Positions 1 to 5,846 of a stretch of 10,011 nucleotides of DNA are shown here, one piece after another. Made by a program: the position numbers and the translations under genes. A model generated the notes under the pieces. The model saw only the letters and a program-made list of their open reading frames with translations. It was not told where the DNA came from and did not search any database. The DNA lies in the NCBI GenBank assembly GCA_003444595.1, contig DLUO01000069.1:1-10011 (forward strand), in the 5' to 3' direction. Numbering within the stretch: position 1 is the first letter of the stretch; every line of letters begins with the position of its first letter. The stretch comes from Bacillota bacterium. Its GTDB lineage: Bacteria > Bacillota > Dethiobacteria > DTU022 > UBA8154.

Positions 1-2
1 AG

Positions 3-845
3 TATGCCCGGGAAAGGACCCGCAACCGGGAAAAGGAATTCAGCTTTACCCTTACCACCAACGCCACGTTGCTGGACGAGCGCTCCATAAGCTTCCTGAA
101 CAGTGAAGATATCAATGTTATTTTAAGCCTTGACGGCCGTCCTGAGGTCCACGACCGGATGAGAAGCTATAAAAACGGCCGCGGCTCTTACAAAACTACG
201 GTGAAAAAGATCAAAAGCCTTCTGCAGGGCAGAGAAGGTAATAACTATTATATCCGCGGGACCTACACCCGGCAAAACCTGGATTTTACTAACGATATCA
301 GGCACTTCCTGGAACTGGGTTTCTTCTCCCTTTCCCTGGAGCCCGTTGTCTCCAGCGCTGAAGGCATCGGCCTCAGGGAGGAGGACCTCCCTGCCCTGGA
401 AAGGGAGTACGACCGGCTGGTAGACCTTTATCTGGAGTTTAGAGACAAGGGGACTCCCTTTCAGTTTTACCATTTCCTGCTGGATCTGGAGCGCGGCCCT
501 TGCCTCTACAAGCGTTTGAGCGGCTGCGGTGCAGGAGAGGACTACCTTGCCGTTTCCGCCGACGGTTCGCTTTATCCCTGCCACCAGTTTGTCGGGGTGG
601 ATGAGTTTTATATGGGAAATATTAGTGAGCCCTTGGCCTTTAACCGGGAACCGGGAGAGAAGCTGGCTGCCGCAGCCCGCCAGAAAGAAGCTTGCCAGCA
701 GTGCTGGGCCCGTTACCTCTGTGGAGGAGGATGTGCTGCCAGCTCCTACTTTGCGGCCGGCGATCTGAAAAAAACCTATGACCTGGGTTGCGCCTTGCAA
801 AAGATCAGGCTGGAACGCGCCCTTTATCTGCAGTCGGTGACCTGA
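3..845 (+). CDS. scfB: SCIFF peptide radical SAM maturase, C-terminal part (5' end outside window)
   Basis: This is the last 280 residues of a radical SAM/SPASM enzyme. The family forms thioether cross-links in the six-cysteine SCIFF (ranthipeptide) precursor ScfA, in the cytoplasm. The frame is open to the left edge, and the first visible residues (YARERTRNREKEF, then TTNATLLDE) belong to the middle of the SAM barrel, so the CxxxCxxC cluster motif lies upstream. The SPASM region is complete: GCGAGEDYLAV (about visible residues 174-184), YPCHQFVG (191-198), CQQCWARYLCGGGC (231-244) and a final DLGC (260-263). These cysteines would bind the auxiliary [4Fe-4S] clusters. The usual family length is about 450-470 residues, so roughly 40 percent is missing. 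A TTG at 69 is an internal codon, not a start. Family assignment is confident from the SPASM spacing and the CWARYLCGGGC motif. The partner scfA is normally just upstream and cannot be seen. Confidence 0.9.
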   Translation, partial: YARERTRNREKEFSFTLTTNATLLDERSISFLNSEDINVILSLDGRPEVHDRMRSYKNGRGSYKTTVKKIKSLLQGREGNNYYIRGTYTRQNLDFTNDIRHFLELGFFSLSLEPVVSSAEGIGLREEDLPALEREYDRLVDLYLEFRDKGTPFQFYHFLLDLERGPCLYKRLSGCGAGEDYLAVSADGSLYPCHQFVGVDEFYMGNISEPLAFNREPGEKLAAAARQKEACQQCWARYLCGGGCAASSYFAAGDLKKTYDLGCALQKIRLERALYLQSVT

Positions 846-859
846 GGAGCATCAGAGGC

Positions 860-879
860 GAAGTGCGGCAAGAAGTGCG
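860..879 (+). repeat. 8-bp tandem direct repeat in the scfB-rarA gap
   Basis: GAAGTGCG occurs at 860-867 and again at 872-879, twelve bases apart, directly after the scfB stop. The rest of the 103-base gap (846-948) shows no clear terminator hairpin and no convincing promoter. The repeat could be a regulator site or chance. Confidence 0.3.
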
Positions 880-932
880 CGAATTATATTAATCATTTCA
901 GGCTAGGTGACGGCTGTAATAATGTGCAAACC

Positions 933-938
933 AGGAGG
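933..938 (+). promoter_or_regulatory. Ribosome binding site of rarA, supporting a TTG start
   Basis: A full AGGAGG lies 10 bases before the TTG at 949. It is the best Shine-Dalgarno match in the area and decides for the TTG start. Confidence 0.75.
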
Positions 939-948
939 CCTTTGAGGA

Positions 949-2307
949 TTGGACCTTTTCTCTTATAGCCAGGAAGAAAGCATAAAGAAAGAAGGGCCGC
1001 TGGCCAGGCGCATGAGCCCGCGTACCCTCGATGAATTTGCCGGGCAGGAGCACCTGGTCGGGGAAAATAAGCCTTTGCGCAGGATTATTGAGGAGGATCT
1101 GTTATCTTCCTTAATTTTTTATGGCCCCCCCGGTACGGGCAAGACAGCGCTGGCCAGGATTATTGCCGCTACCACCATGGCGCAGTTTGTCCGTATAAAC
1201 GCCGTTACCGCCGGTGTCAAGGAGGTAAGAGCGGTAATTGATGACGCCAAGAAGCTCAGGGGAGGCTGGGGAAGGAGGACGATCCTCTTTATCGATGAAA
1301 TCCACCGCTTCAACAAAGCGCAGCAGGACGCCCTGCTGCCGGCAGTGGAAGAAGGGTTGGTTTACCTTATCGGCGCAACCACCGAAAACCCCTTCTTTTC
1401 CATCAATCCGCCCCTGCTGTCTCGTTCGCTGCTTTTTACCTTCGAAAGCCTGGCACCGGAAGAAATAAAAGCGATTCTCCTCAGGGCGCTCCGTGATGAA
1501 GAAAGGGGCCTGGGGAAATACAATGTAAAGCTGGAAGAAGAGGCCCTGGAATACCTGGCGCAGATTGCCGAAGGAGATGCCAGGATTGCCTTGAACGCCC
1601 TGGAGTTGGCCGTAACGGCTCTGCCCAAAACAGGCCGCAACAGTGCTTCGCCCGGCACAGTAACCCTGGAACAGGTGCGGGAGAATTTGCGCCGGCGCAA
1701 CATAAAATACGACCGCGACGGGGATTATCATTACGATGTCATCTCGGCCTTTATTAAATCCATCCGGGGGTCCGATCCGGATGCCGCCCTTTTCTGGCTG
1801 GCCAGGATGCTGGAAGCGGGTGAAGACCCTCTTTTTATTGCCCGCCGGCTGGTCATCAGCGCCAGCGAGGATATCGGCAACGCCGACCCGCAAGCCCTGT
1901 GCCTGGCCGTAGCAGCCGCCCAGGCTGTGCATCAGATCGGCCTTCCCGAGGGGCGCATCCCACTGGCCCAGGCCACGGCCTATCTGGCCTCAGCCCCCAA
2001 GAGCAACGCCGCCTACCTGGCCCTGGAAAAAGCCTTGGCGGAGGTGCGGAACGCTTCCCATAAAAGAGTGCCCCCGCATTTGCGGGATGCCGGTTACAAA
2101 GGAGCCTCCAAACTGGGTCACGGCGTGGGGTATCTTTACCCCCACGATTACCCGGGGCATTTTGTTCCCCAGCGCTATTTGCCCGAGGGTATGGAAGAAA
2201 AACAGTTTTACTATCCTACCGAGCAGGGAGCGGAGAAGGAGATCAAAGAAAGGCTTTCCCTCTGGAGGTCCTTAAAAGCGCGGGTCGGAGTACATAACGA
2301 AGATTAA
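949..2307 (+). CDS. rarA: Replication-associated recombination ATPase RarA (MgsA/WRNIP1 family)
   Basis: A 452-residue AAA+ ATPase, the normal length for RarA/MgsA, which acts at stalled replication forks with SSB and RecA and resembles clamp-loader subunits. Visible motifs: the N-terminal PLARRMSPRTLDEFAGQEHLVG segment split as residues 17-38, Walker A GPPGTGKT (59-66), Walker B ILFIDEIHR (112-120), sensor 1 GATTENP (142-148), the arginine-finger region LLSRS (156-160) and sensor 2 GDARIALNALE (209-219). The C-terminal MgsA-type domain (about 255-435) has the ISASEDIGNADPQAL and HLRDAGYKGA motifs; in the family it mediates tetramer formation. The start is TTG with a good AGGAGG. The gene reads as intact. 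It is followed after 33 bases by the YigZ-family gene, probably in one transcript. In many related Clostridia a cysteine desulfurase cluster lies between rarA and mnmA; here it is absent. Confidence 0.96.
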   Translation: MDLFSYSQEESIKKEGPLARRMSPRTLDEFAGQEHLVGENKPLRRIIEEDLLSSLIFYGPPGTGKTALARIIAATTMAQFVRINAVTAGVKEVRAVIDDAKKLRGGWGRRTILFIDEIHRFNKAQQDALLPAVEEGLVYLIGATTENPFFSINPPLLSRSLLFTFESLAPEEIKAILLRALRDEERGLGKYNVKLEEEALEYLAQIAEGDARIALNALELAVTALPKTGRNSASPGTVTLEQVRENLRRRNIKYDRDGDYHYDVISAFIKSIRGSDPDAALFWLARMLEAGEDPLFIARRLVISASEDIGNADPQALCLAVAAAQAVHQIGLPEGRIPLAQATAYLASAPKSNAAYLALEKALAEVRNASHKRVPPHLRDAGYKGASKLGHGVGYLYPHDYPGHFVPQRYLPEGMEEKQFYYPTEQGAEKEIKERLSLWRSLKARVGVHNED

Positions 2308-2340
2308 AGGATGGGAAAAATAATTAAAAGGAAATAATAT

Positions 2341-2985
2341 ATGTATAGCTACAAAACCATTGCAGATAGCGTGAGAACCAAAATAGCCGTGGGTGCCTGC
2401 CGCTTTTACGCTTCACTTTCTTCCTGCCGCTCCGAGGAAGAAGCGCGGTCATTTCTCTCCAGAGTAAAGGAAGAGCTTCCCGGCGCCACGCACCATGCCT
2501 ATGCCTACCGCCTGGGCATCGGCGATGCGCTTCTGGCCCGCTGTGATGACGACGGGGAGCCGGCAGGGACAGCCGGACCGCCGATGCTGGCAGCCCTGGA
2601 AAAAGCGGAGCTGACCAACGTTATCGTCGTTGGCACGCGCTATTTCGGCGGAGTCAAGCTGGGCATAGGGGGGCTGATCCGCGCCTATCGTTCCTGTGCC
2701 GAAGCCGGAGTAAAAGCGGCGCGTATCTGCATCAGGGAGCTTAAAGCCAGGGTGTTGCTGCAGGTGCCCTACGACTACCTGGGTGCTGTAATCAGGGAAG
2801 TGGAGGCCGGAGGCGGTGAAGTGCTGACCTTTAATTACAGCCAGGATGTGGCACTGGAGATCTTGCTGCCCTACGGGGAGATGCAGCGGATTTCAGAACG
2901 CATCGCTGGGGTCACCCGCGGGCAGGCAGTAATAAAGCAGGTGGCACAGGAATTTATGGCGGGGGATGAAGGCAGTGGGGTTTAA
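2341..2985 (+). CDS. IMPACT/YigZ family protein (UPF0029 plus DUF1949)
   Basis: A 214-residue protein with the two-domain build of bacterial YigZ/YvyE. The N-terminal IMPACT domain (about 18-125) shows ATHHAYAYRLG (49-59), the diagnostic DDDGEPAGTAGPPML (69-83) and VVGTRYFGGVKLGIGGLIRAY (96-116, 21 residues long). The C-terminal half (about 137-200) fits DUF1949, a ferredoxin-like fold resembling elongation factor G domain V. Eukaryotic IMPACT competes for Gcn1 and dampens Gcn2 activation. The bacterial role is not settled, although a ribosome or nucleic-acid link is often proposed. The ATG start follows AAAGGAA with workable spacing. Its last 20 bases overlap the first possible mnmA start, which points to translational coupling. 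It is cytoplasmic, with no signal or membrane segment. Confidence 0.93.
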   Translation: MYSYKTIADSVRTKIAVGACRFYASLSSCRSEEEARSFLSRVKEELPGATHHAYAYRLGIGDALLARCDDDGEPAGTAGPPMLAALEKAELTNVIVVGTRYFGGVKLGIGGLIRAYRSCAEAGVKAARICIRELKARVLLQVPYDYLGAVIREVEAGGGEVLTFNYSQDVALEILLPYGEMQRISERIAGVTRGQAVIKQVAQEFMAGDEGSGV

Positions 2986-4147
2986 AACAAAAAAAATGGA
3001 TCTGCAAAGACCCGGTTTGCAGCCGGGAGAAAAAATAATGGTAGCCATGAGCGGCGGTGTGGACAGCTCGGTTGCAGCGCTCCTGCTGAAGGAAGCGGGC
3101 TTCCAGCCCGTAGGGGTAACCCTGCGCCTTTGGGTCGACCCTGACGCCGAAGAAAGGGCCTCCGACGAAGGGCGGGGATGCTGTTCACTGCAGGACATTT
3201 CCGATGCCAGAAGAGTTGCCGATATCCTGGAGATACCCTTCTATGTCTTAAACATGAAAGAAGCTTTTAACGACAAAGTCGTCTCTTATTTTGTGCGGGA
3301 ATATCTGGAGGGAAGAACGCCCAACCCCTGTATCGCCTGCAACCGCTATATCAAATTTTCCCTGCTGCTTCAGAAGGCCAGGGCCATGGGCATTGGCTTC
3401 CTCGCCACCGGACATTACGCCCGGATCGTCTATGATTCCGAAAAGGATGTGTACAGGCTCTTTCGCGGCCTGGACAGTAATAAGGATCAGAGCTACATGC
3501 TCTATACCATGAACCAGGAGCAACTTTCCTCCGTGCTCTTTCCCCTGGGCGGTTATACGAAGGAGGAGGCGCGGGAGCTAGCCGGAGAGCGCGGGCTCCA
3601 GGTGGCGGAAAAAAGGGATAGCCAGGAGATCTGTTTTATCCCCGACAATGATTACCGCAGCTTTCTGGAGAGGGAGCAGGCCGGTTTCTCACCCGGAGAT
3701 ATCCTCTCCACCTCCGGCAAAAAGCTAGGGCGCCACCGGGGGCTTCCCTTTTATACTATCGGGCAGCGCAAAGGGTTGGGGCTTGTTTCGCCGCGTCCCC
3801 TGTATGTCGTGGAGATCGACCGCCGTAATAATGTCCTGATTGTCGGAGAAGAGGAGGAGACCTACAGTCAGGGGCTGGAGGCGGAAGATCTGAGCTTTGT
3901 TTCCGGCAGGGCCCCTCTTGAGCCCCAGGAAGTGATGATCAAGATCCGCTACCGTTCCCCTCTAGTCCCGGCCACCCTTTACCCTCCGAAAACCTCTCCA
4001 CAGAAAGGAGAGGGGGGCTTAACCGCCGCCTCCCGTGTCCGGGTAGTTTTTGACAGGAAACAGAAAGCGGTAACGCCGGGCCAGTCCGTGGTCTTTTACC
4101 GCGGAGACGAAGTGTTGGGTGGGGGAATAATCGCCTCCCGCCTTTGA
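2966..4147 (+). CDS. mnmA: tRNA-specific 2-thiouridylase MnmA
   Basis: MnmA thiolates C2 of the wobble uridine U34 in tRNA-Lys, -Glu and -Gln, using ATP and sulfur passed from a cysteine desulfurase. Seen here (numbering from the ATG at 2966): the PP-loop SGGVDSS (29-35), a GCCSLQDISDARRVAD segment (71-86) typical of anaerobe and cyanobacterial members, NPCIACN (120-126) with Cys125 matching the first catalytic cysteine, GHYAR (149-153), SNKDQSYML (171-179) and RDSQEICF (217-224) with Cys223 matching the second catalytic cysteine. The beta-barrel C-terminus carries an odd PKTSPQKGEGGLTA stretch (341-354). The start is uncertain: ATG 2966 overlaps the previous gene by 20 bases but has a poor ribosome site; ATG 2996 is in frame; ATG 3038 has GGGAG eight bases upstream but would trim the first beta strand to MVAMSGG. 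No desulfurase gene is present nearby. Confidence 0.96.
   Translation: MKAVGFKTKKMDLQRPGLQPGEKIMVAMSGGVDSSVAALLLKEAGFQPVGVTLRLWVDPDAEERASDEGRGCCSLQDISDARRVADILEIPFYVLNMKEAFNDKVVSYFVREYLEGRTPNPCIACNRYIKFSLLLQKARAMGIGFLATGHYARIVYDSEKDVYRLFRGLDSNKDQSYMLYTMNQEQLSSVLFPLGGYTKEEARELAGERGLQVAEKRDSQEICFIPDNDYRSFLEREQAGFSPGDILSTSGKKLGRHRGLPFYTIGQRKGLGLVSPRPLYVVEIDRRNNVLIVGEEEETYSQGLEAEDLSFVSGRAPLEPQEVMIKIRYRSPLVPATLYPPKTSPQKGEGGLTAASRVRVVFDRKQKAVTPGQSVVFYRGDEVLGGGIIASRL
3025..3029 (+). promoter_or_regulatory. Possible internal ribosome site for a shorter MnmA start at 3038
   Basis: GGGAG is 8 bases before the in-frame ATG at 3038. It is a better match than anything before the ATGs at 2966 and 2996, so a shorter 369-residue MnmA is possible. 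Loss of the residues GEKI before MVAMSGG argues mildly against it. Confidence 0.35.
3984..4025 (+). repeat. Palindromic element inserted in frame in mnmA
   Basis: CCTCTCC (3993-3999) and GGAGAGG (4007-4013) form a perfect 7-bp stem with the 7-base loop ACAGAAA, followed by GGGGCTTAA. It encodes about 14 extra residues (PKTSPQKGEGGLTA) between PATLYP and SRVRVVFD. In most MnmA proteins these two strands are joined by only a short turn. The form recalls small dispersed palindromes (CCTCTCC...GGAGAGGGGG) that occur in many genomes and can lodge in coding loops. The palindrome is seen directly; the outer limits of the insert and its mobile nature are inferred. Confidence 0.5.
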
Positions 4148-4230
4148 AAACCCCACAAACTTTGCTGTAAAGAAGCAAACCCGGCTCTTGCAGACCAAAA
4201 CTACAATTTAATGAATTTTATAATCAAAGC

Positions 4231-4295
4231 AAGCAAAACAACCTGCACCGAACTACCCTCTTTTGCATAGGGCAGCGTTTTGCTTTGCATTTTTC
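4231..4295 (+). terminator. Possible terminator or structured RNA after mnmA
   Basis: AAGCAAAAC (4231-4239) pairs perfectly with GTTTTGCTT (4277-4285). Inside it, CTG (4243-4245) can pair with CAG (4273-4275), and CCCT (4256-4259) with AGGG (4269-4272), giving a nested three-part stem. A TGCATTTTTCG tail follows (T-run 4290-4294). The arm-and-T-run arrangement fits an intrinsic terminator, but the outer loop is long and the outer stem is A/T-rich, so a regulatory RNA or chance structure is also possible. Confidence 0.3.
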
Positions 4296-4335
4296 GTTCC
4301 GCCGAACTGCTAAGCACAACATCTTTCCCCTTTAG

Positions 4336-4370
4336 ATGGTACGGCATATGGTACGGCGGTTAGCCGCACC
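4336..4370 (+). repeat. Tandem 10-bp repeat merging into a GC-rich hairpin
   Basis: ATGGTACGGC occurs at 4336-4345 and 4348-4357. The second copy also forms the left arm of a hairpin: GGTACGGC (4350-4357), loop GGTTA, GCCGCACC (4363-4370), with seven of eight pairs matched. The tail ACTTTTC is a poor T-run, so a terminator is doubtful. A protein-binding site about 100 bases upstream of the zinc-ribbon gene is an alternative. Confidence 0.4.
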
Positions 4371-4433
4371 ACTTTTCGGGCAGGGGGTATTTTTTTTTAT
4401 TTAAAGGGGAAAATATACGGTATAAAAAAAGAA

Positions 4434-4455
4434 TTCCTGGAAATATTTTCAGGAA
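4434..4455 (+). promoter_or_regulatory. Hairpin touching the ribosome site of the zinc-ribbon gene
   Basis: TTCCTGGAAA (4434-4443) is followed by TA and then TTTTCAGGAA (4446-4455). The arms pair throughout, with one G-T pair, although a real loop must open the central A-T pairs. The right arm runs straight into the Shine-Dalgarno AAAGGAG (4454-4460), 11 bases before the ATG at 4472. Folding could limit ribosome access. This is seen as sequence symmetry; its function is inferred. Confidence 0.35.
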
Positions 4456-4471
4456 AGGAGTAAGATTTCCC

Positions 4472-4717
4472 ATGCCCTGCCCGGTGTGTCAGAGTATCAA
4501 TACAGGAAAAATCGGCCACAATACTTACTATTGCGCCGACTGCCTGCTGGAGTATACTGAAAGCGGCGGAGAAATAGAGATATTCTATATCGACGCCGAA
4601 GGCTCTTCTTTGGCCTTGAAGGATAAAGAGGCGGCCTTGAAACTCGTAAAATCCATAAGGGAAGATAAAGGTTTGCTGCCAGAAGAAATACTGGAAGGGC
4701 TGATCGTAAGAAGCTAA
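4472..4717 (+). CDS. Small zinc-ribbon protein of unknown function
   Basis: An 81-residue acidic, soluble protein. Its N-terminus has two knuckles, C3-x2-C6 (MPCPVC) and C21-x2-C24 (YYCADC), separated by 14 residues, which is the layout of a treble-clef or zinc-ribbon metal site. The rest is a short beta-like stretch (GGEIEIFYIDAEGSSLAL) followed by a charged helix (about 50-78) ending in EEILEGLIVRS. I do not recognise a named family. A good AAAGGAG lies 11 bases upstream of the ATG. The gene is 19 bases before the AI-2E-family permease and is probably co-transcribed with it. The zinc ribbon could bind nucleic acid or protein; nothing in the sequence chooses between these. It reads as a real gene because of its ribosome site, its paired CxxC motifs and its placement. 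Confidence 0.75.
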   Translation: MPCPVCQSINTGKIGHNTYYCADCLLEYTESGGEIEIFYIDAEGSSLALKDKEAALKLVKSIREDKGLLPEEILEGLIVRS

Positions 4718-4723
4718 CATGGC

Positions 4724-4727
4724 GAGG
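4724..4727 (+). promoter_or_regulatory. Ribosome site deciding the TTG start of the permease
   Basis: GAGG lies 9 bases before the TTG at 4737. An in-frame TAG at 4728-4730 blocks any longer form, so the start must be at or after 4731. Confidence 0.6.
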
Positions 4728-4736
4728 TAGAAAAAA

Positions 4737-5738
4737 TTGGACGGAGTTAAGGGGATTATTATTACGCCGCTGCTTTTAGCCATCGTGGTTACTTACCTGC
4801 TGTGCCCCGTTGTGGATTATCTGGAAAAACAGAAGCTTTCCAGGGCGGCGGGGATAGCAATTATTTATCTTTTTTTTGCGGCACTTCTCCTGCTTTTTTG
4901 CCTTGACGGGATCCCCTCCTTGATAAAAGAACTGGAGCAGTTGGCTTCAGCATTGCCAGAATATACAGAAAAATTTATGCTCTATGTGACACGCCTGGAA
5001 AATCATTTTCAGCGCTATAATCTTCCCAGGGGAATACGTGATTCTATCAATGAAAGCACCCGGGAAAGCATTCGGCAGTTTCAAAGCGCCTTAACCATAA
5101 ACCTGGAAAAGCTCTCACAATTCCTGATGGTGCTTTTTCGACAGGCCTTTGCCCTTTTACTCGTACCTTTGTTTGCTTTTTATTTTCTCCGAGACAATGC
5201 CCTGCTCAAAAGGCGTTTCCTGCAATTTATTCCACCTCCGTCCCGCCCCTTGATGGAGAGCGCCCTGCACGAAATAGACCAGACCCTGGGCGCTTATCTT
5301 CGGGGCCTCTTTATCATCAGCCTGTCGGTCGGTGCGATGATCTACGCGGGGTTGTTAATTCTCGGGGTGCAGTTCGCTCTTTTTTTCGGGATCATAAATG
5401 CCCTGACCAACGTTATTCCCTATTTTGGTCCCCTCATTGGCGCTCTGCCGGTGCTCCTGGTCGCCCTCCTGCAGTCTCCGGGACTGTTCTGGAAGGTATT
5501 ACTCCTGATTGTTGTTGTACAACAGGTCGAAAGCCAGTTGATCACCCCCCAGGTCCTGGGCCGCAGTCTGCACTTTCATCCCCTTACGGTTATTATCGCG
5601 CTGCTTTTGGGAGGGCTCTACCTTGGTTTTTTCGGCCTGATTGTCATTGTGCCTCTGGCCGCCATCCTGCGTATTATTTTTCGCCATTTTTATCCCCTCA
5701 TTCTTCGTGCTGTCAAGAAAAACAATGGCGAAGGGTGA
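4737..5738 (+). CDS. AI-2E family transporter (PerM/UPF0118)
   Basis: A 333-residue polytopic inner-membrane protein. Hydrophobic segments lie at about 6-23, 38-56, 128-150, 190-212, 213-222, 231-247, 253-262 and 284-312. The family signature is clear: a PLVD-like CPVVDYLE (23-30), LRGLFIISLSVG (188-199), NVIPYFGPLIGALP (225-238), QLITPQVLGRSLHFHPL (267-283) and GFFGLIVIVPLAAILR (297-312). Family members are named for the E. coli AI-2 exporter TqsA, but many are Na+/H+ antiporters or have unknown substrates, so no substrate is assigned. The hydrophilic loop at about 60-125 is normal for the family. The N-terminus is short: members usually have some 15-25 more residues before the VRGVLLPFLLA-like stretch, here VKGIIITPLLLA. 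The start is TTG, with an in-frame stop just upstream. The C-terminus is basic (RAVKKNNGEG). Confidence 0.9.
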   Translation: MDGVKGIIITPLLLAIVVTYLLCPVVDYLEKQKLSRAAGIAIIYLFFAALLLLFCLDGIPSLIKELEQLASALPEYTEKFMLYVTRLENHFQRYNLPRGIRDSINESTRESIRQFQSALTINLEKLSQFLMVLFRQAFALLLVPLFAFYFLRDNALLKRRFLQFIPPPSRPLMESALHEIDQTLGAYLRGLFIISLSVGAMIYAGLLILGVQFALFFGIINALTNVIPYFGPLIGALPVLLVALLQSPGLFWKVLLLIVVVQQVESQLITPQVLGRSLHFHPLTVIIALLLGGLYLGFFGLIVIVPLAAILRIIFRHFYPLILRAVKKNNGEG

Positions 5739-5786
5739 AGGGTAAGGAGATCATGAGAGAGCATTTTTTTCCTATATTTTTCCTTT

Positions 5787-5820
5787 CAATTGACATCGGG
5801 AAAAATTGCCGATATAATTG
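5787..5820 (+). promoter_or_regulatory. Two-tier dyad overlapping the alaS promoter (candidate operator)
   Basis: Inner arms ATCGG (5795-5799) and CCGAT (5809-5813) flank 9 bases. Outer arms CAATT (5787-5791) and AATTG (5816-5820) sit 3 and 2 bases outside them. Together they span the -35 to the -10. A bound dimer here would block RNA polymerase. E. coli AlaRS is known to repress its own gene by binding a palindrome around its start site; whether this dyad works in that way is speculation. Confidence 0.4.
5790..5818 (+). promoter_or_regulatory. Consensus sigma-A promoter for alaS
   Basis: A perfect -35 TTGACA (5790-5795) and a perfect -10 TATAAT (5813-5818) are separated by the ideal 17 bases. 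Transcription would start near 5825, leaving a leader of only about 20 bases before the alaS ATG, so there is no room for a T-box riboswitch. This promoter probably drives alaS-ireB-AKR-ruvX. Confidence 0.93.
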
Positions 5821-5834
5821 TTTTGATAAAAAGC

Positions 5835-5840
5835 AGGAGG
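5835..5840 (+). promoter_or_regulatory. Ribosome binding site of alaS
   Basis: A complete AGGAGG ends 6 bases before the ATG at 5847. It settles the start against an upstream in-frame TTG at 5790, which lies within the -35 box and so before the transcript begins. Confidence 0.9.
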
Positions 5841-5846
5841 ACGAAG

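Larger units (their letters stand above)
4148..4471 (+). other. AT-rich intergenic region with several repeats, no gene
   Basis: This 324-base gap between mnmA and the zinc-ribbon gene has no convincing reading frame on either strand and is visibly richer in A/T than its neighbours. It holds a short hairpin (TTTGCT 4161-4166 with AGCAAA 4174-4179), a longer inverted repeat (4231-4285), the heptamer TTTGCAT repeated at 4262-4268 and 4284-4290, a direct repeat plus hairpin at 4336-4370, a nine-T run at about 4390-4398 and a hairpin next to the ribosome site (4434-4455). It presumably contains the end of the mnmA transcript and the promoter of the next gene. No good -35/-10 pair stands out; TATAAA at 4421-4426 is a weak -10 candidate. 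Confidence 0.6.

Noticed and set aside
123..800. A 225-codon open frame on the - strand across scfB
   Set aside because: It is opposite the conserved SPASM domain and has no domain signature or start signal of its own.
1111..1932. A 273-codon open frame on the - strand across rarA
   Set aside because: It is antisense to a fully conserved RarA, has no ribosome site, and its translation looks like no known protein. It is a codon-bias shadow.
4336..4380. A T-box riboswitch, because TGGTACGGCGG resembles the T-box core TGGNACCGCG
   Set aside because: The core has a G for C mismatch, there is no preceding specifier stem or AGGG context, and the gene downstream is neither a synthetase nor an amino-acid gene.
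5790..5846. A longer alaS start at TTG 5790
   Set aside because: This TTG is part of the -35 box, upstream of the expected transcription start. The extra 19 residues are not AlaRS-like, and AGGAGG supports ATG 5847.
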